Assembly: GCA_017458585.1 (NCBI GenBank)
Contig: JAFTAJ010000027.1
Span: 1-58,895, forward strand
Direction of reading: 5' to 3'
DNA from: Bacteroidaceae bacterium
GTDB taxonomy: Bacteria > Bacteroidota > Bacteroidia > Bacteroidales > Bacteroidaceae
DNA: 58,895 bases
Below the pieces are notes generated by a model, which was not told the origin of the DNA, searched no databases, and saw only the letters and a list, made by a program, of their open reading frames with translations. The translations under genes were made by a program, and so were the position numbers. This document shows positions 8,622 to 17,264 of the stretch, piece after piece. Within the stretch, counting starts at the first letter, position 1; each line of letters starts with the position of its first letter.

Positions 8622-11181
8622 ATATCAAATATCACATCTTACATCTTACATCTTCCCTCTTACATCTTCCCCCTTTAGGGGGATAAGAGGGGGTCTCCTC
8701 TTCTTCCTCCTCCTCACCGCATGCTCCACCACCGACCGCTTGCCTGAGGGAGAGACCCTCTACACCGGCATCGGCACCGTGAGCTACGTTGACCAGGGCG
8801 GCAAGGACCAGGACTCGCGCCACCAGCTTCAGAAAGGCGGAGTGATAGTAGCCATTGCCGACGCCGCACAGCAGGTCAAGAAAGCCTTTGAGGGCAAGAG
8901 CTATCGCACCACCAAAGAGAGTAGCATCGACAGCGCCCTGCTCGCACTCACCCCCGACGAGAGAGGAGCCGAGAAACTCGCCTTCGAGCCCGTGGAAGAA
9001 GAAATAGAGGCGGTGCTCGCCTACCCGCCCAACAACTCCTTCTTCGGCAGCTCACGAGTGCGCACACCGTTGCCCATCGGCCTGTGGGCATACAACGCAT
9101 GGGGTGACAAGCAAAAAGGCCTCGGCCACTTCCTCTTCAAGGCCGTGGGCAGCCAGCCCGTGCTTATCTCCTCCGTCAGCCCCGACACCCGTGCCAAGGT
9201 AGGCGAGAACGTGCTCCACAACTACGGATTCTTCCGTGGACACATCGACTACGACATTGCCCACCACAAGCACAACGACCGCAAGGCCAAAGTCAACTAC
9301 TATGTCCATTCAGGGCGAGTATGGCGCATCGACTCCATAGAATACCTCGGATTTCCCGACTACGCCGACAGCCTCATACAAGCCACGCGCACAGACAGCC
9401 ACCTGCAGAAAGGCGCACCCTTCACCGCCGTCACGCTGCAAAACGAGCAGACACGCATCGCCAACATGCTCCGCAACCGTGGCTACTACTACTATAAGCC
9501 CACCTTCGCCACCTACAAGGCTGACACCGTGGCCAAGCCCTACAAGGTGCAGCTGCGCATGCAATGCGCCCCCAACCTGCCATCAGTCGTGGCCAGGCAG
9601 TGGTACATAGGCAACATAAACATCACCGTGCTGCGCAACACCTTCGACACCCCCGACCAGACAATCACCCTGCCGCGAGGCACCTACACCTACTCCGGCC
9701 ATAAGCCACCCATCAAGCCCGATGCCCTCATGCGCAATGTGCTCCATCGACGCGGCAGTCTCTATCGGGCCTTCGGACAGGAGAAGACACAAGAGTTGCT
9801 TAACGAACTCGCCCTCTTCTCCAACCTCACCCTGCGCTATACCCCTCGCGACACCACCGCCTTCCGCCAGCGCAGCAATGCCGATAACGAAGCGTCAATG
9901 GTCAATACTAACGACACTCTCGACCTACACATAACTGCCGTGATGGAGCCGCGCTACAACGCAGACTTCGAAATCAATGTCACCGAACGCAACAGCGACC
10001 GCATAGGCCCGGGCATCTCACTCGGACTGAAAAAGAAGAACGCTTTTCGCGGAGCAGAAATGCTCAGCTTCAAACTCTTCGGCTCCTACGAATGGAGCAC
10101 CAATCTCAAAGGCGACCGACAGCATGGTCTGTTCAACTCCTATGAGGTAGGCACCAAACTCTCCCTCGACCTGCCGCGCATGTTGCTGCCAGGCATGCAT
10201 CCGCAGCGGCTTCGCTTCCCTGCCACCACAAGCATCAGCATCTACGGCGACCTGCTTAACCGAGCCACCTTCTTCCGTATGCTCTCCTTCGGCACAAGCC
10301 TCACCTACTCATGGCGACGCAACCGCACCTCACGCCACGAGTTCTCGCCATCACTCACCTACAGCAAGCTCAACCGCACCACCGCACAGTTTGACTCCAT
10401 CCTCTATGAGAGCCCCGCCCTGGCTGTGTCGATGCAAGATCGCCTCGTGCCCGCAATGCAATATACCTATGCCTACACCTCGCCGCGCAACACACGCCAC
10501 CCCGTCACATGGCAGCTGTCAATCAAGCAGGCAGGATTCTTCACCTCCGCGGTATATGCTATCGGCGGCAACAAGTTCAACGAGAAAGACAAGAAACTCT
10601 TCAACAACCCCTTCGCCCAGTTCATCAAAGTCACCAGCGAGCTCCACAACAATTGGCGCCTCAACACTAACACACGCCTCGTCACCCGCGTGATGGGCGG
10701 CATAGCATGGGCATACGGCAACTCCAACATAGTGCCCTACAGCGACCAGTTCTACTCAGGCGGAGCCAACAGCATACGAGCCTTCCCCATCCGCCGCGTA
10801 GGACCGGGACGCTTCGTCAGCAGCGGCGACAAATACGCCTATCTCGACCAGACAGGCGATATCAAGCTTGAGGGCAACATAGAGCTACGCTTCCCGTTGT
10901 TTGGCACCATCTACGGAGCCACTTTTGTTGACGCAGGCAACGTATGGCTGCTTCGCAAAGACGAATACCGCGAGGGCGGCACCCTACGCGCAGGCAGCTT
11001 CCTTAAGGATCTCGCCCTTGGCACCGGCGTAGGACTCCGCTACGACATGGACTTCCTTGTGCTGCGCCTCGATCTCGGATTTGCCCTCCACGACCCCGCA
11101 TCCACACGGCCGGGATACTTTGCCACCGACAAATTCTCCGACCGCTTCGCCCTGCACTTCGCCATAGGATATCCCTTCTAG
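8611..11181 (+). CDS. tamL: TamL: BamA/TamA-family outer-membrane lipoprotein
   Basis: The 856-residue protein is the Omp85 partner of TamB. The signal peptide ends in a lipobox (LLTAC, Cys38), which marks the lipidated TamA variant of Bacteroidota. POTRA-like domains follow, then a surface-antigen beta-barrel ending in an aromatic residue (AIGYPF), as outer-membrane proteins do. The start at 8611 overlaps the tamB stop. The signal peptide is odd: residues about 7-19 come from a 7-nt CTTACAT array and residues 19-31 from a palindromic element (SSPFRGIRGGLLF). The hydrophobic core and lipobox remain intact. The role is assembly or insertion of outer-membrane components at the cell surface. Confidence 0.9.
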   Translation: MKNKYQISHLTSYIFPLTSSPFRGIRGGLLFFLLLTACSTTDRLPEGETLYTGIGTVSYVDQGGKDQDSRHQLQKGGVIVAIADAAQQVKKAFEGKSYRTTKESSIDSALLALTPDERGAEKLAFEPVEEEIEAVLAYPPNNSFFGSSRVRTPLPIGLWAYNAWGDKQKGLGHFLFKAVGSQPVLISSVSPDTRAKVGENVLHNYGFFRGHIDYDIAHHKHNDRKAKVNYYVHSGRVWRIDSIEYLGFPDYADSLIQATRTDSHLQKGAPFTAVTLQNEQTRIANMLRNRGYYYYKPTFATYKADTVAKPYKVQLRMQCAPNLPSVVARQWYIGNINITVLRNTFDTPDQTITLPRGTYTYSGHKPPIKPDALMRNVLHRRGSLYRAFGQEKTQELLNELALFSNLTLRYTPRDTTAFRQRSNADNEASMVNTNDTLDLHITAVMEPRYNADFEINVTERNSDRIGPGISLGLKKKNAFRGAEMLSFKLFGSYEWSTNLKGDRQHGLFNSYEVGTKLSLDLPRMLLPGMHPQRLRFPATTSISIYGDLLNRATFFRMLSFGTSLTYSWRRNRTSRHEFSPSLTYSKLNRTTAQFDSILYESPALAVSMQDRLVPAMQYTYAYTSPRNTRHPVTWQLSIKQAGFFTSAVYAIGGNKFNEKDKKLFNNPFAQFIKVTSELHNNWRLNTNTRLVTRVMGGIAWAYGNSNIVPYSDQFYSGGANSIRAFPIRRVGPGRFVSSGDKYAYLDQTGDIKLEGNIELRFPLFGTIYGATFVDAGNVWLLRKDEYREGGTLRAGSFLKDLALGTGVGLRYDMDFLVLRLDLGFALHDPASTRPGYFATDKFSDRFALHFAIGYPF
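8634..8668 (+). repeat. 7-nt CTTACAT array in the tamL signal region
   Basis: CTTACAT and CTTCCCT units repeat four to five times and encode the polar N-terminal part of the tamL signal peptide. The same unit type appears intergenically at 52141 and, with changes, at 58685. Confidence 0.75.
8667..8700 (+). repeat. palindromic C/G-run mini-element in the tamL signal peptide
   Basis: CCCCCTTTAGGGGG is followed by GATAAGAGGGGGTCTCCTCTTC. It differs from the copy at 3555 at only a few bases and is in the same reading frame there. It adds SSPFRGIRGG directly before the hydrophobic core of the lipoprotein signal. Confidence 0.85.
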
Positions 11182-11248
11182 AGTATAAAAAATACGCGGG
11201 AAGCAAAAAAAATCCAGATTTCCTTACTCCTTATTCCTAATTTATTAT

Positions 11249-11256
11249 TACCTTTG
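11249..11256 (+). promoter_or_regulatory. -7 box TACCTTTG for the initiator tRNA
   Basis: The box lies 16 nt upstream of the mature 5' end of the tRNA, which fits a short trimmed leader. Confidence 0.6.
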
Positions 11257-11272
11257 CACCCGAAATCATGAT

Positions 11273-11345
11273 CGCGGAGTGGAGCAGTTGGTAGCTCGCC
11301 AGGCTCATAACCTGGAGGTCGCATGTTCGAGTCCTGCCTCCGCAA
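11273..11345 (+). tRNA. initiator tRNA-fMet (CAT)
   Basis: A 73-nt cloverleaf with anticodon CAT. Initiator features are visible: C1 faces A72 (no Watson-Crick pair) and the D-stem has A11:U24. The anticodon stem has G30:C40 and G31:C39, but A29:U41 instead of a third G:C pair. One T-stem position (52:62) is a T/C mismatch. CCA is not encoded. A hairpin follows directly. Confidence 0.9.
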
Positions 11346-11356
11346 CTAACAACCAA

Positions 11357-11393
11357 GCAATCCCGTCTGCCATGAAAGCATGCGGGATTGTTT
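11357..11393 (+). terminator. hairpin terminator after tRNA-fMet
   Basis: CAATCCCG at 11358-11365 pairs with CGGGATTG at 11383-11390. An inner TGC/GCA pairing and a short T-run follow. The hairpin covers the in-frame ATG at 11380, which argues that the transporter starts further downstream. Confidence 0.6.
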
Positions 11394-11412
11394 AATTAAA
11401 ACACCTTCCCTC

Positions 11413-13149
11413 GTGTACTGGCTGAACAGACTTTTTACTGACACCGATAGTGTGGCACACATAGTGCTCGTGCTGGCTCTGGTTATCACGCTTGGCTATA
11501 AGCTGGGCAAGCTCAAGATTGGCAGCGTGACGCTGGGCAGCACCTTTGTGTTGTTTATCGGCATACTGGCGGGCCATGTGTATAACGCTGCAGGGCTGGC
11601 CAACAGCGACGGATATGCCCTGCCGTTGCCAGTACTCAACTTTGTGCAGGACTTCGGCCTTATCCTCTTTGTCTATTGCATTGGTCTGCAGGTGGGCCCG
11701 GGCTTCTTCTCCTCGTTCAAGAAAGACGGTCTGAGGCTAAACATGTTCTCCATATTGACCATTCTGCTCAACATCGTGGTGATGATTGGGTGCTACTATC
11801 TGTTTTTCGACACCAGCGACCAGAAGGACCTGCCTATGATGGTAGGTGTGCTGTGCGGCGCGGTTACCAACACGCCTGGCCTGGGTGCCGCCAACGAGGT
11901 GCTGGGAGAGGCAGCCGCCAACAACCCCGCCCTGCAGCAAGCTATGGAGGGTCATGAGATAGCCAGTGCCTACGCTTGTGCCTATCCCCTGGCTGTGGTC
12001 GGCATGATTGGAGCGGTGGTGCTGCTGCGCTATCTGCTGAAGATAAAACTGGAAAGCGAGCAGGCGCAGGTGGAACACGAGATGGAGGAAAACCCTCACG
12101 CCAAGCCCTACCGCATGACCATCAGGATGCAGAACCAAGCCCTCGACGGTATGTCCATTCGCAAGATACGCGACTTTGTGAGCCGCAACTTCGTGTGCTC
12201 ACGCATGGAACGAAATGGCGAGGTGAGCACTCCCACCATTGACTCGGTGCTTAAGCAGGGCGACTTGCTGCGCATTGTGTGTGCCGAGGATGACGCCGAA
12301 GCAGTTACTGCCTTCTTGGGCATTGTAGAGGACAAGGATTGGCAGCTGGCCCCGTCGCCCATCATCTCCAAGCGCGTGGTAGTGACCAAGCCCGAGGTGG
12401 AAGGCAAGACATTGGCACAGATGCACTTCAGCAGTATGCTGGGTGTGAATGTGACACGCCTGACGCGCTCTGGCATCGACCTCTTTGCCGATCGCAACCT
12501 GAGGCTGCAGATTGGCGACCGTCTGCTATTAGTGGGGCCGCAGGAGAGCATCAACCATGCTGAGAGTGCCGTAGGCAACTCCATCAAGCGACTGAAACAT
12601 CCCAACATCGGGCCGCTCTTCCTGGGTGTGTTGCTGGGTGTGTTGCTGGGCAGCATCCCCTTTGCCATCAGCGGCATCCCCACCCCCGTGAAGCTCGGTC
12701 TGGCCGGAGGTCCGTTGATTGTGGCCATCCTGATTGGTGCCAAGGGCTACAGGCTACGCATCACATCCTACACCACTACGAGTGTAAATATGTTCGTGCG
12801 CGAACTGGGACTCAGCCTATTCCTCGCAGCTGTCGGCATCAAGGCGGGAGCCAATTTCTGGGACACCCTCTCGCAGGGCGACGGCATCAAATATGTATGG
12901 GTGGGCTTTATCATTACCGTGATACCTATCTTTATCATGGGTGTGTGGGCTCGCCTGCGGCTAAAGCTGAACTTCTTCACTCTCAGCGGCCTGATTGCCG
13001 GCACCTACACCGACCCTCCGCTGCTGGGCTTTGCCACTGAGGCAACCAACAACAATGCCCCTGCAGTCGGATACTCCACCGTCTATCCCCTGTCAATGTT
13101 TCTGCGCATCCTTAGCGCACAGTTGATTATCTTGCTTTGGTGTGCTTAG
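11413..13149 (+). CDS. AspT/YidE-type transporter with two RCK_C domains
   Basis: This 578-residue inner-membrane protein of the aspartate:alanine exchanger-like family has two blocks of about five membrane helices (residues about 1-165 and 380-578). Two TrkA_C/RCK_C regulatory domains lie between them. The GTG at 11413 gives the family-typical start (YWLNRLFTD followed by a membrane helix). The alternative ATG at 11380 lies inside the tRNA terminator and would add eleven atypical residues. The substrate cannot be read from sequence; homologues exchange amino acids or dicarboxylates. A promoter is not obvious, so read-through from the tRNA is possible. Confidence 0.85.
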   Translation: MYWLNRLFTDTDSVAHIVLVLALVITLGYKLGKLKIGSVTLGSTFVLFIGILAGHVYNAAGLANSDGYALPLPVLNFVQDFGLILFVYCIGLQVGPGFFSSFKKDGLRLNMFSILTILLNIVVMIGCYYLFFDTSDQKDLPMMVGVLCGAVTNTPGLGAANEVLGEAAANNPALQQAMEGHEIASAYACAYPLAVVGMIGAVVLLRYLLKIKLESEQAQVEHEMEENPHAKPYRMTIRMQNQALDGMSIRKIRDFVSRNFVCSRMERNGEVSTPTIDSVLKQGDLLRIVCAEDDAEAVTAFLGIVEDKDWQLAPSPIISKRVVVTKPEVEGKTLAQMHFSSMLGVNVTRLTRSGIDLFADRNLRLQIGDRLLLVGPQESINHAESAVGNSIKRLKHPNIGPLFLGVLLGVLLGSIPFAISGIPTPVKLGLAGGPLIVAILIGAKGYRLRITSYTTTSVNMFVRELGLSLFLAAVGIKAGANFWDTLSQGDGIKYVWVGFIITVIPIFIMGVWARLRLKLNFFTLSGLIAGTYTDPPLLGFATEATNNNAPAVGYSTVYPLSMFLRILSAQLIILLWCA

Positions 13150-13272
13150 AAAAGGGAAGCCAAGGCTACATTTCCCGCGCAAGTTAACCACGAAAGTGTA
13201 AATTCTTCTGGAATTTGCAGCTGTTTTGTGAAGTTTAAGGGCATTTATGCCCTATTATATATTTCTTTTTAG

Positions 13273-13280
13273 TAACTTTG
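13273..13280 (+). promoter_or_regulatory. -7 box TAACTTTG for wza
   Basis: This strong match lies 65 nt upstream of the wza ATG at 13346, which leaves a leader of about 60 nt. It is the likely promoter of the polysaccharide export genes. Confidence 0.6.
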
Positions 13281-13345
13281 CCGCGCTAAGTATATATATT
13301 GGCTTAATAGCTTTATCGTTTAATGGATTAAAAAACACATACGAT

Positions 13346-14164
13346 ATGAAGAAGATTCTGCTGATTCTCACCGTTGCGGCCACTGCGCTAATGACCTCCT
13401 GCGTTAACAACAAGGAGATGATCTACTTGCAGGGAGCCGACTCCATTTATGCCAACTCCATTGCTATCGACAAGAACTTCCAGCTCTTGATTCAGAGCGA
13501 CGACCAGCTGGCTATCTCCATCACCTCGCGCGATGCAGCGCTGATTAACCAGTTTAACAATAGCATCCTGGTAGGTTCTGGCGGTGGCTCTAGCCCATCA
13601 GGCGGTTCCTATACCAGTCAGGCTATGACGCAGAGTGGCGTGTGCTACTTCTACGTATACCAGGACGGCTATATCGAATTTCCTATCGTCGGCAAGGTGA
13701 AAGCTGCAGGCCTGACCGTAGATCAGCTGTCGGAGAATATCCGTCAGCAGTTGTCGAAGGATGTCAACGATGTGCAGGTGACGGCCAAGATTATGAGTTT
13801 CAAGATCACCGTGCTGGGCGACGTGAAGACTCCCGGCACACAGAGCTACACTGGTCAGCGCCTGACGCTGCTGGAGGCTCTGGGCCGCGCCGGTGACCTC
13901 AACGCCAGTGCCATCCGCACCAATGTGCTGGTTATCCGCGAGGAGAACGGCAAGCGCACATCCTACAAGGTGGACCTCACCAAGCCTGAGTCGGTGTTTA
14001 ACTCACCTGCCTACTACATGCAGCAGAACGACCTCGTTTATGTGGAGTCCAACAAGTCGGTGAAGGTAAAGGGTAGCACCTCCTACACTTACCTCACTGT
14101 TACAGGCACCCTCGTCAGTATGGTAGCCTCAATTGTCTCACTTATCATAGCATTGACACGATAA
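13346..14164 (+). CDS. wza: Wza-like polysaccharide export lipoprotein
   Basis: The 272-residue protein belongs to the polysaccharide biosynthesis/export (Poly_export plus SLBB) family. The signal peptide ends in a lipobox (LMTSC). The export motif region lies around ITSRDAALINQF and the SLBB-type region around ITVLGDVKTPGTQSY. A hydrophobic C-terminal helix (about residues 250-268) is likely the outer-membrane-spanning helix of the Wza octamer. A Ser/Gly-rich loop lies at about 75-90. The start at 13346 gives a normal signal peptide; an in-frame upstream extension to 13247 lies across the promoter and is rejected. It is the partner of Wzc at 14661. Confidence 0.9.
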   Translation: MKKILLILTVAATALMTSCVNNKEMIYLQGADSIYANSIAIDKNFQLLIQSDDQLAISITSRDAALINQFNNSILVGSGGGSSPSGGSYTSQAMTQSGVCYFYVYQDGYIEFPIVGKVKAAGLTVDQLSENIRQQLSKDVNDVQVTAKIMSFKITVLGDVKTPGTQSYTGQRLTLLEALGRAGDLNASAIRTNVLVIREENGKRTSYKVDLTKPESVFNSPAYYMQQNDLVYVESNKSVKVKGSTSYTYLTVTGTLVSMVASIVSLIIALTR

Positions 14165-14169
14165 AACCT

Positions 14170-14203
14170 AGTCACAAAGTCACAAAGTCGCAAAGTCGCA
14201 AAG
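14170..14203 (+). repeat. 8-nt array, left inverted flank of four-helix-bundle gene
   Basis: Units AGTCACAA and AGTCGCAA repeat four times. Positions 14186-14203 are the exact reverse complement of 14626-14643 on the other side of the four-helix-bundle gene. Confidence 0.85.
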
Positions 14204-14236
14204 CTTTATAGTCGCAGAGTTACAAAATTTTTCCTT

Positions 14237-14608
14237 ATGTCAAAAAGGAGCATCGAAAATCTTTTCATTTGGAAACAAGCTCGTGAAGTAGTTAATCTTG
14301 TCTATATGATGATGAAAGAATGCAAGGACTATAGCTTTCGCGACCAAATTCAGAGAGCTGCTGTTAGCATTATGAATAGCATCGCAGAAGGATTTGACTC
14401 CGGCTCAGATGCAAGATATGCAAGTTCTCTCAATATAAGCAGAGGTAGCTGCGCAGAAGTTTACAGCATGCTATACCTGTGTGAAGACTTTAAACTGTGT
14501 ACACCAGAAGAACGCGTTGAAATACAAACACGATTAGCACAAATATCTACAGGAATCATAAATTTGAATTATACACTATCCGCAAATAACCAAAGAGTAT
14601 CTTCATAA
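14237..14608 (+). CDS. four-helix bundle protein (23S rRNA IVS/S23 family)
   Basis: This 123-residue protein belongs to the four-helix bundle family first seen in 23S rRNA intervening sequences; it is also related in fold to the Avd accessory protein of diversity-generating retroelements. Typical family features are visible: the N-terminal FIWKQAREVV, the RDQIQRAAVSIMNSIAEG core and the Y...L.ISRGSCAE segment. The gene is more AT-rich than its neighbours and splits wza from wzc, which are usually adjacent. Perfect 18-nt inverted repeats made of 8-nt units flank it at 14186-14203 and 14626-14643. This suggests a transferable cassette. The biochemical function of the family is not established. 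Confidence 0.85.
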   Translation: MSKRSIENLFIWKQAREVVNLVYMMMKECKDYSFRDQIQRAAVSIMNSIAEGFDSGSDARYASSLNISRGSCAEVYSMLYLCEDFKLCTPEERVEIQTRLAQISTGIINLNYTLSANNQRVSS

Positions 14609-14615
14609 ACTATAT

Positions 14616-14643
14616 GACTATGCGACTTTGCGACTTTGCGACT
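14616..14643 (+). repeat. 8-nt array, right inverted flank
   Basis: CTATGCGA and CTTTGCGA units. Positions 14626-14643 mirror 14186-14203 exactly. The 20-nt string GCGACTTTGCGACTAACAAA that includes its right edge recurs at 18031-18050. Confidence 0.85.
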
Positions 14644-14660
14644 AACAAACTTTATTATTT

Positions 14661-17108
14661 ATGTCTGAAGTTATTGAGAACCACAATTCCGTCCAAGAGG
14701 AGGAACGCAGTAATAATATGCTTAACATTGCGCTGTTCTGTTTGACAGTGCTTAGGAAGAACTGGCGTTGGTTTCTGTTGAGCCTCATTGTTTGCCTTGG
14801 CCTTGCATATCTGTATGCCAAGCGCCAGCCGCGCATTTTCCGCCAGAGCGCCACTATCCTTATTAGTGAGGGCGACCCAAAGACGAATAAGAACAGGGCC
14901 TTCAACAATATACAGGACCTGAGCGGTATCTCGGCCAACGACAATCTCAAGGACGAGATGTTTATTCTCACCTCGCGCCGCCTTATGGGACGTGTGGTTG
15001 ACAAGCTGAAGCTCGATGTGTCGTATGGCACTACTATGCGCTTCACCCCCATCTCGCTGTATGAAGACTCGCCCATTCAGGCCGAGTTTCTTGAGCCCTT
15101 CAAGGGACATGTGATGTTTGAGGCCGAGATAAACGGCAACTCCGTGAAGGTGGATAAGCTGCGCTTCGACGGCGAGAAGACGGGCTTCCAGAAGACCGTC
15201 ACCTTCGGCGAGCCGTTTAAGACTCCCGCCGGTATCGTAGTGCTGAAGAAGACCAAGTACACTCGCAAGTACGATAACAAGACCATACGTATCTCACGCT
15301 CCAGCCGCGAGGATGCCATCACAAGCTACCGCTCACGCATCGGTGCCTCGGAGAATGACAAGGATGCTAACCTTCTCACCATCTCCTGCATGGATGCCAA
15401 CCGTGGCAGAGCTAACAAAATCCTTAACACCCTGCTTGAGGTGTATAAGGCAGACATCGTGGATTCAAAGAACACCTCGGGAAAGAAGACCGCCGAGTTT
15501 ATCGATGAGCGTATCGCCCTTATCGGCTCGCAGCTGAGCGATGTGGAGCGCGACCTCGTCAACTTCAAGCAGGAGAGCAACCTGCTCGACTTCAACCTCA
15601 ACGTTACCAACTATCTGCAGGAGAGCATGGCCTCCAACCAGACGCTGCTTGACCTTGAGACGAGGCTGGCAGTGGTAAGCTCGTTGAGAGACTTTATTGT
15701 CAACAGCGCCAACAACGAGAAACTGATTCCCGTGCTCGGCGCTCTGGGCAATGCCTCGATGGAGAGCCAGATCAACCAGTATAACCAGCTGATGATTGAG
15801 CGCAACAATCTGTTGGCCAACTCATCCATCACAGCGCCTACCATCGTGCAGCGCGACCAGGTGCTCAAAGAGATGCGTCACACCATCTGTGCCGGCATCG
15901 ACAGCTACGTCAACTCCATCCGCATCCAGCTGGCCAAGGCTCGTGGCTCCGACAATCGTCTGCGCTCGCAGATGACCAGTGCTCCGCAGGCTGAGATCAA
16001 GACTCTCGATATCACCCGTCAGCAGAAGGTAAAGGAAGCCCTCTACACCTACCTGCTCAACAAGCGCGAGGAGAATGCCCTGCAGCTGGCCATCAACGAT
16101 GCCAACGTGCGTATCGTAGAGTATCCCTATGGTGTAAAGTCTCCCGTGTCGCCCCATACAGGGCGCATCCTTCTGGTGGCTTTCATCCTGGGTCTCGCCA
16201 TTCCCGCAGCCATCTTCTGGTTCCTCATCACTATGGACAAGACCGTGCGTGGCCGCAAGGATATCGAGGACACCCTCTCCGCTCCTATCCTGGGTGACAT
16301 CCCACGCTGGGACGATGAGCGCAACGAAAATAAATTCCTTACCAAGGAAGATAACGGCAAGACTATCTCCGAGGCCTTCCGTGTGCTCCGCTACAATCTC
16401 AATATGATCAGCCAAGAGGGAGTCATCGCCATCACCTCGTCCACCCCGTCGCAGGGCAAGAGCTTCATCTCCCGTAACCTCGCAGCCATCCTTGCCATCG
16501 GTGGAGCAAAGACAATGCTTATCGACGCCGATATCCGCAAGAACTCCGTGTCTGAGGTGCTCGGTCTGAAGCGCACCAACTATGGTCTGACATCCTATCT
16601 GGCCAAGCAGTGTGAGATAGAAGATATCATTGCTAAGAACGTGAGCGAGAACCTCGACATGATTCCTGCCGGTGTGCGTCCGCCTAACCCCGCCGAGTTG
16701 CTGATGAGCAGCCGCCTCGATACCCTTATCAAGACTCTGCGCGAAGACATGGGCTACAAGTATGTCATCATTGACTGTACGCCTACCATCAACGTGGCTG
16801 ACTCAGGCATCGTGAACCGCGTGGCCGACAACACTCTCTATGTCATCCGCGTTGGTGCAGAGGACCGCCGCTTCCTCCCCGACCTGGAGAAACTCTATAA
16901 GGAAGGCAAGTTCAAGAATATGAGTATCGTTGTCAACGACAGCAATGTCAAGGGCCAGGGCGGCTACGGCTATGGCTATGGTTATGGCTCTGGCTATGGT
17001 TATGGCTATGGCTATGGCTACGGCTATGGTTACGGCTACGGCAACGAGCATAAGCACCGCACCAAGCTCGGCCACAAGATTGAGAAGTTCCTGAGTATCC
17101 GCAAATAG
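14661..17108 (+). CDS. wzc: Wzc-like chain-length regulator and tyrosine autokinase
   Basis: This 815-residue inner-membrane protein has a Wzz domain, the first membrane helix at about 34-52, long periplasmic coiled coil and a second helix near 500-520. The cytoplasmic BY-kinase has Walker A STPSQGKS at about 593-600, Walker A' MLIDADIRK at 619-627 and Walker B VIIDCTP at 702-708. The C-terminus (769-794) is an almost pure Tyr-Gly dipeptide run with 12 tyrosines and one Ser, the autophosphorylation cluster, followed by a basic tail. Phosphorylation cycles of such tails control capsule or exopolysaccharide polymer length together with Wza. Confidence 0.92.
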   Translation: MSEVIENHNSVQEEERSNNMLNIALFCLTVLRKNWRWFLLSLIVCLGLAYLYAKRQPRIFRQSATILISEGDPKTNKNRAFNNIQDLSGISANDNLKDEMFILTSRRLMGRVVDKLKLDVSYGTTMRFTPISLYEDSPIQAEFLEPFKGHVMFEAEINGNSVKVDKLRFDGEKTGFQKTVTFGEPFKTPAGIVVLKKTKYTRKYDNKTIRISRSSREDAITSYRSRIGASENDKDANLLTISCMDANRGRANKILNTLLEVYKADIVDSKNTSGKKTAEFIDERIALIGSQLSDVERDLVNFKQESNLLDFNLNVTNYLQESMASNQTLLDLETRLAVVSSLRDFIVNSANNEKLIPVLGALGNASMESQINQYNQLMIERNNLLANSSITAPTIVQRDQVLKEMRHTICAGIDSYVNSIRIQLAKARGSDNRLRSQMTSAPQAEIKTLDITRQQKVKEALYTYLLNKREENALQLAINDANVRIVEYPYGVKSPVSPHTGRILLVAFILGLAIPAAIFWFLITMDKTVRGRKDIEDTLSAPILGDIPRWDDERNENKFLTKEDNGKTISEAFRVLRYNLNMISQEGVIAITSSTPSQGKSFISRNLAAILAIGGAKTMLIDADIRKNSVSEVLGLKRTNYGLTSYLAKQCEIEDIIAKNVSENLDMIPAGVRPPNPAELLMSSRLDTLIKTLREDMGYKYVIIDCTPTINVADSGIVNRVADNTLYVIRVGAEDRRFLPDLEKLYKEGKFKNMSIVVNDSNVKGQGGYGYGYGYGSGYGYGYGYGYGYGYGYGNEHKHRTKLGHKIEKFLSIRK

Positions 17109-17128
17109 CGGGACGCTTACTATACAAA

Positions 17129-17169
17129 CAATTGAGCCTGCATGTCATCATGCAGGCTCAATTGCTTTT
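17129..17169 (+). terminator. strong terminator after wzc
   Basis: A perfect 16-bp stem (CAATTGAGCCTGCATG and its complement) with a TCAT loop is followed by C and TTTT. It ends the wza-wzc transcript and may also act on the convergent glycosyltransferase transcript. Confidence 0.9.
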
Positions 17170-17218
17170 GCGCGTCTACGTTTCTCCCCTAAGCTATGCC
17201 CTTTTATGCCCTTTGATT

Positions 17219-17264
17219 CTCCCCCTAAGCTAGGGGGAGTGCCCGAAGGGGGAGGGGGTGTGTC
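17219..17264 (+). repeat. palindromic C/G-run mini-element at the GT2 gene end
   Basis: CCCCCTAAGCTAGGGGG, then AGTGCCCGAAGGGGGAGGGGGTGTGTCC. It is close to the copy at 22629. On the minus strand it encodes the last residues of the glycosyltransferase (GHTPSPFGHSP) and supplies its stop codon. Confidence 0.85.

Noticed and set aside
14237-14608. Diversity-generating retroelement
   Set aside because: The four-helix protein resembles Avd in fold, but no reverse transcriptase or template/variable repeat pair is seen nearby.
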